Positions 61,337-64,000 of a stretch of DNA of 64,000 bases are shown in pieces (the stretch's first letter is position 1; each line of letters opens with the position of its first letter). The notes below the pieces were generated by a model. The model searched no databases and was not told where the DNA came from. It saw only the letters and a list, made by a program, of their open reading frames with translations. Source of the DNA: Prosthecochloris sp. (GTDB lineage: Bacteria; Bacteroidota; Chlorobiia; Chlorobiales; Chlorobiaceae); assembly GCA_015482705.2 (NCBI GenBank), contig JADMLA020000021.1:1-64000 (forward strand), written 5' to 3'. Made by a program: the position numbers and the translations under genes.

Positions 61337-62473
61337 TTAAGTCCCCTCCTTTACTTTTCTCCTGATAATGTCCTCGTACTTTTCGATCAGAGCCCCGTTG
61401 ATAACAGGCCAGGACATTCTCTCCGCCAACACCAGACCATTGTGCCGCTTCTTTCTGTAAAGACCTTTGTCATGGATCAACTGTGTACAGAAATCAAAAA
61501 ATTGCTCATGATCTCCCGCTTCAGCGATAAACCCCCCATCTGATTGCCGGACAAGTTCCTGGCACCCTCCGACATTGGAAACCACAGCGGGAAGCCCTGA
61601 TGAAAACCCTTCCAGAACAACGTTTCCAAACGCTTCGGTTGTGGAAGGAAATAGAAAAAGGTCGCTGCTTGCGTATGCTTCAGGCAAATCGGTACCGACA
61701 AGGTATCCGGGGAACACTGCATCCGGCATTTTCTCTCGAAGTTCGTCCTCTTCAGGGCCGGAGCCGATCATGACAAACAACACGTCGTTTGCAAGACTGC
61801 TTCTGTTGAAGCTGTCATACACCTCCATGACTATCCGGATATCCTTGTACCATACAAATCTTCCGGCATACGCAATCACGGTCTTTTCTCCCGCTCCCCA
61901 GGAATTACGCAATGTATCGGACCTGCGCTCAGGATTGAAAAGCGTCCTGTCGATACCTCTTCCCCATACGTCAACGTTATCGATCCCTTTGGACTCGAGT
62001 CTGGTCTTCATCTCTCGGGTAGGGGCGAATAAAACATCACAGGCATTGTAGAATTTCCGTAAATACTTCCAGACATAATTTTTGGCAAAACCGAGCCGAT
62101 AGTAATCAAGGTAGGAAGGAAAATCCGTGTGGTACATGCTGACAACAGGCAAACCACGGTTTCTCGCATATTTCAGAAACCTGTTTCCTATGATATCCGG
62201 TGTTGAAATCTGCACAATATCAGGGCCGAAATCGTCCAGCTGTGTTTCTGTCGAGGCGGAAAAAAAACCGAGCTTGTAATCAGGATAGAGAGGAATGGGA
62301 ACAGAAGGCATGGCGATAACCTTTTCATGGCGCTCTTCACTCGACGAAATATCCGGTGACCATACCATCACTTCGTGCCCCGCCTCGAGAAAGGAGGCGA
62401 CAAGCTGGTACATGGATCTAACTGCGCCATCTTTATCTTTTACGTATGTCCCGGCATAGAGAGCTATTTTCAT
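61337..62473 (-). CDS. GT4-family glycosyltransferase
   Basis: 378 residues. The N-lobe begins MKIALYAGTYVKDKDGAVRS, followed by PDIVQISTPDIIGNRF and VVSMYHTDFPSYLDYY, and the C-lobe contains AYAGRFVWYKDIRIVMEVYD and the nucleotide-binding FPSTTEAFGNVVLEGFSSGLP with the EX7E pair. This is the GT4 fold with a retaining mechanism, as in MgtA/PimB/SqdX-type enzymes that glycosylate lipids. It stands alone, with no gene cluster to name the acceptor. The 196 bases before 61337 (61141-61336) hold no gene. Confidence 0.88.
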   Translation of the reverse strand: MKIALYAGTYVKDKDGAVRSMYQLVASFLEAGHEVMVWSPDISSSEERHEKVIAMPSVPIPLYPDYKLGFFSASTETQLDDFGPDIVQISTPDIIGNRFLKYARNRGLPVVSMYHTDFPSYLDYYRLGFAKNYVWKYLRKFYNACDVLFAPTREMKTRLESKGIDNVDVWGRGIDRTLFNPERRSDTLRNSWGAGEKTVIAYAGRFVWYKDIRIVMEVYDSFNRSSLANDVLFVMIGSGPEEDELREKMPDAVFPGYLVGTDLPEAYASSDLFLFPSTTEAFGNVVLEGFSSGLPAVVSNVGGCQELVRQSDGGFIAEAGDHEQFFDFCTQLIHDKGLYRKKRHNGLVLAERMSWPVINGALIEKYEDIIRRKVKEGT

Positions 62474-62653
62474 ACCCTTTGCACAACGTCGTTACAATTC
62501 CTGAATCAGCGACAGGGCATAGAAGATGACTAACCTGTAAAAAACCACCGTCGCGAACCTTTGCCGGAAAATGTAACATTTCCAGGGAAAAAACCCGCGA
62601 CATACCGGTAAGGAGAGGGTTGTGGATTGTATGCAGCGACAAGTCTGTCGAGA

Positions 62654-63115
62654 TCAGACAGACATTGTGATAACGACCGGTTGGACAAGACGCTCGAAAT
62701 CCGCATAAGAAAGCCTGAGAAGCTCTTTGTGGTTACCTGCACTGAAAACAATCTCCTCATCCTCGGCAAGCTCTTCGGCAACGTAGGTTTTCATGCCGTA
62801 AAGATTTCCAAAAGGCGGCATGGCTCCAACCTCACAGCCGGGAAACATATCAGCGAAATCCTCTTCCGAGGCAAGTACCACATTTCCTGTACCGGCAGCA
62901 TCCTTGAGTTTATCGAAATCCAGCTTGTTCGAGGCCGGAAGCACCGCCATAGCCAGCTTTCCGTCAATGGTCACCATAACGGTTTTTGCCAGTTCCTTTC
63001 CAGGAACATGTGCGGCAGCCGCAATTTCCTGAGCCGTGTAGGCAGGGGAATGACTGATAATGAAGTACCTGATGTGGTGACTGTCGAGAAAATCCCTGAT
63101 CTTGCGTATCGGCAT
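62654..63115 (-). CDS. YbaK/ProX-type aminoacyl-tRNA deacylase
   Basis: 153 residues from the ATG at 63113-63115 with GGAGGAAAAATT before it (a longer frame has no site). The YbaK fold is shown by HSPAYTAQEIAAAAHVPGKE, the catalytic lysine context ELAKTVMVTIDGKLAMAVLP, and GAMPPFGNLYGMKTYVAEEL. These proteins hydrolyse mischarged Cys- or Ala-tRNAPro. It stands alone at the right end, with a 180-base gap to the GT4 gene downstream. Confidence 0.86.
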   Translation of the reverse strand: MPIRKIRDFLDSHHIRYFIISHSPAYTAQEIAAAAHVPGKELAKTVMVTIDGKLAMAVLPASNKLDFDKLKDAAGTGNVVLASEEDFADMFPGCEVGAMPPFGNLYGMKTYVAEELAEDEEIVFSAGNHKELLRLSYADFERLVQPVVITMSV

Positions 63116-63375
63116 AATTTTTCCTCCTCTGACGTTTGATGAATGTCTTCCACCAAGCTTATCTGCGTGAAACGGGTTAACAGCACCGAGCGCACTGAAG
63201 AAAACGTGCAATGACAACAATTTACATGTACTCAGGGGACAAAACCTAAAGGAACCGGGTAAAAAAGAAATAATATGGAGTCGTCACAAAAGCCGGACGT
63301 CAAAGGGTACGCAGAGAGAAACAGCCTACTTCCAAAGATCATACCACACGTGATACGGGATCAAATCTCTCTAAA

Positions 63376-63448
63376 GTCATGCTGCACTCGATGCGGCATC
63401 CATACCGGCTTTCATGGAAAAATGGATCCCCGGGCTCGGCCCGGGGAT
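63376..63448. repeat. REP-like pair of palindromes
   Basis: The first palindrome (63379-63399, ATGCTGC...GCGGCAT, 7-base loop) is followed by a second GC-rich hairpin (63426-63448: AT CCCCGGGC TCG GCCCGGGG AT). The text also shows GTCATGCTGCACTCGATGCG and CCCCGGGCTCGGCCCGGGG, the wording of a common intergenic repeat family in many bacteria. The lack of a U-tract argues against a plain terminator. The rest of 63116-63517 holds no clear gene. Confidence 0.6.
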
Positions 63449-63517
63449 AACTGTGGAACAACAAAACTACTGGACTGATGTCAGCCTGTAATAAATCACG
63501 ACGAAGCGTTTGATGCA

Positions 63518-64000
63518 TTAAAAATTCACCCTGACACCTGCTACGATGTTGTGACTCGCAATGCTGACGTCCACATCCTCCGCAGGACTGACGTCCCCTG
63601 TCGCAAAGTAGCGGTAGCCAAGATCGAGCATGACGTTCGGTATCGCATCGATGCCGACTCCTGCTCCGAACTGATAGGCAAACACCGTATCATCATCGCT
63701 GTCCTCAAAATCTTCAAAATCAACATTTGCAATCCCTACACCTGCAGTCAAATAGGGGGTGACCATGGATACAGGCATTTCGATATCCAGATAACCATTG
63801 GCCATGAAAGAAAGTATGGAGACTTCTGCATCAACGTTATCGGCAAGCTCGATTCCATTGATCTCATCCCAATCACTGACCTGGTATCCTACTGCACCTT
63901 CAATACGGTACATTCCTCCATCGAGACCCAATGCACCGTTAATGACGAACCCGCTTTTATAATCTATGTCTGTCACCCACGATCCTTCAACATCGGACTC
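63518..64000 (-). CDS. Outer-membrane beta-barrel protein, C-terminal part (runs off right edge)
   Basis: The frame is open to the window edge, 160 codons seen. Alternating strands (YKSGFVINGALGLDGGMYRIE, FMANGYLDIEMPVSMVTPYL, FAYQFGAGVGIDAIPNVMLD) and the end ...HNIVAGVRVNF with a terminal Phe mark a barrel, probably OmpA/OmpW-like 8-stranded type. Acidic loops (DFEDFEDSDDD) are notable. No function can be assigned from the part visible. Confidence 0.75.
   Translation of the reverse strand, partial: ESDVEGSWVTDIDYKSGFVINGALGLDGGMYRIEGAVGYQVSDWDEINGIELADNVDAEVSILSFMANGYLDIEMPVSMVTPYLTAGVGIANVDFEDFEDSDDDTVFAYQFGAGVGIDAIPNVMLDLGYRYFATGDVSPAEDVDVSIASHNIVAGVRVNF

Noticed and set aside
63275..63478. 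A 67-codon rightward frame in the ybaK-barrel gap.
   Set aside because: It runs across the two GC-rich palindromes and shows no recognisable protein feature.
1..64000. tRNA or rRNA genes.
   Set aside because: No cloverleaf-like stem with a conserved T-loop or rRNA-like stretch was seen; a covariance search would be decisive.

Overview
The window looks like chromosome from a green sulfur bacterium (Chlorobiaceae, Prosthecochloris/Chlorobium-like). The support is a CruA-type lycopene cyclase-like flavoprotein, a menaquinone methyltransferase, Gram-negative envelope genes (lpxB, kdsD, lolD, outer-membrane barrels ending in F) and iron-sulfur oxidoreductases of anaerobic type. No rRNA or tRNA gene and no CRISPR array was seen. 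The organism call is inference; no ribosomal marker is present.

Layout. (1) 1-7.45 kb: a leftward CRISPR-Cas class 1 type I operon, WYL regulator - cas6 - cas5 - cas3 - cas8-like - cas7 - cas1 (cas1 runs off the left edge). cas6 carries a frameshift that removes its glycine-rich C-terminus from the main frame. (2) 7.5-9.2 kb: a small accessory patch with two toxin-antitoxin pairs, one toxin broken by an in-frame TGA, bracketed by two direct copies of a GGGGAC-type repeat. (3) 9.3-14.2 kb: outer-membrane barrel with helix-hairpin-helix domain, rluB, scpB, hisA, hisH. (4) 14.3-19.7 kb: a three-gene NuoE/NuoF/(NuoG+GltD-like) flavin/iron-sulfur complex, most like an Stn-type electron-bifurcating transhydrogenase; a second, shorter GltD-like paralogue stands alone at 34.1-36.1 kb. 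(5) 20-36 kb: DUF1499, AEC permease, ferrochelatase-like protein, HlyD adaptor, hisI-menG, LOG protein, ligA, cruA-like, lolD, SDR, a YqjD/YqjE-like trio, ispH. (6) 36.1-39.2 kb: a 50-residue membrane microprotein candidate, a strong shared terminator and a modA-mop-modB-modC molybdate operon with a ModE-like palindrome in front. (7) 39.3-52 kb: lpxB, phosphohexomutase, a DCC thiol protein, a methyltransferase, an ECF sigma - membrane protein - CpxP-like - DUF4405 operon, an O-antigen flippase, kdsD, and zwf-gnd (oxidative pentose phosphate branch). (8) 52-64 kb: a FIST sensor paired with a complex hybrid histidine kinase, a GluR0-like ligand-gated potassium channel, a SIMPL protein, a GCS2 ligase overlapped by an AstE/AspA-family metallopeptidase, a GT4 glycosyltransferase, a YbaK deacylase, a REP-like palindrome pair and the end of an outer-membrane barrel.

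The redox genes (bifurcating complex and its paralogue, zwf-gnd, molybdate uptake) suggest active management of NADH/NADPH/ferredoxin pools. The candidates for undescribed biology are the NuoG-GltD hybrid complex and its orphan paralogue, the GCS2-AstE/AspA pair, the FIST-kinase pair, the glutamate-receptor-like channel and the odd CRISPR operon with a broken cas6.
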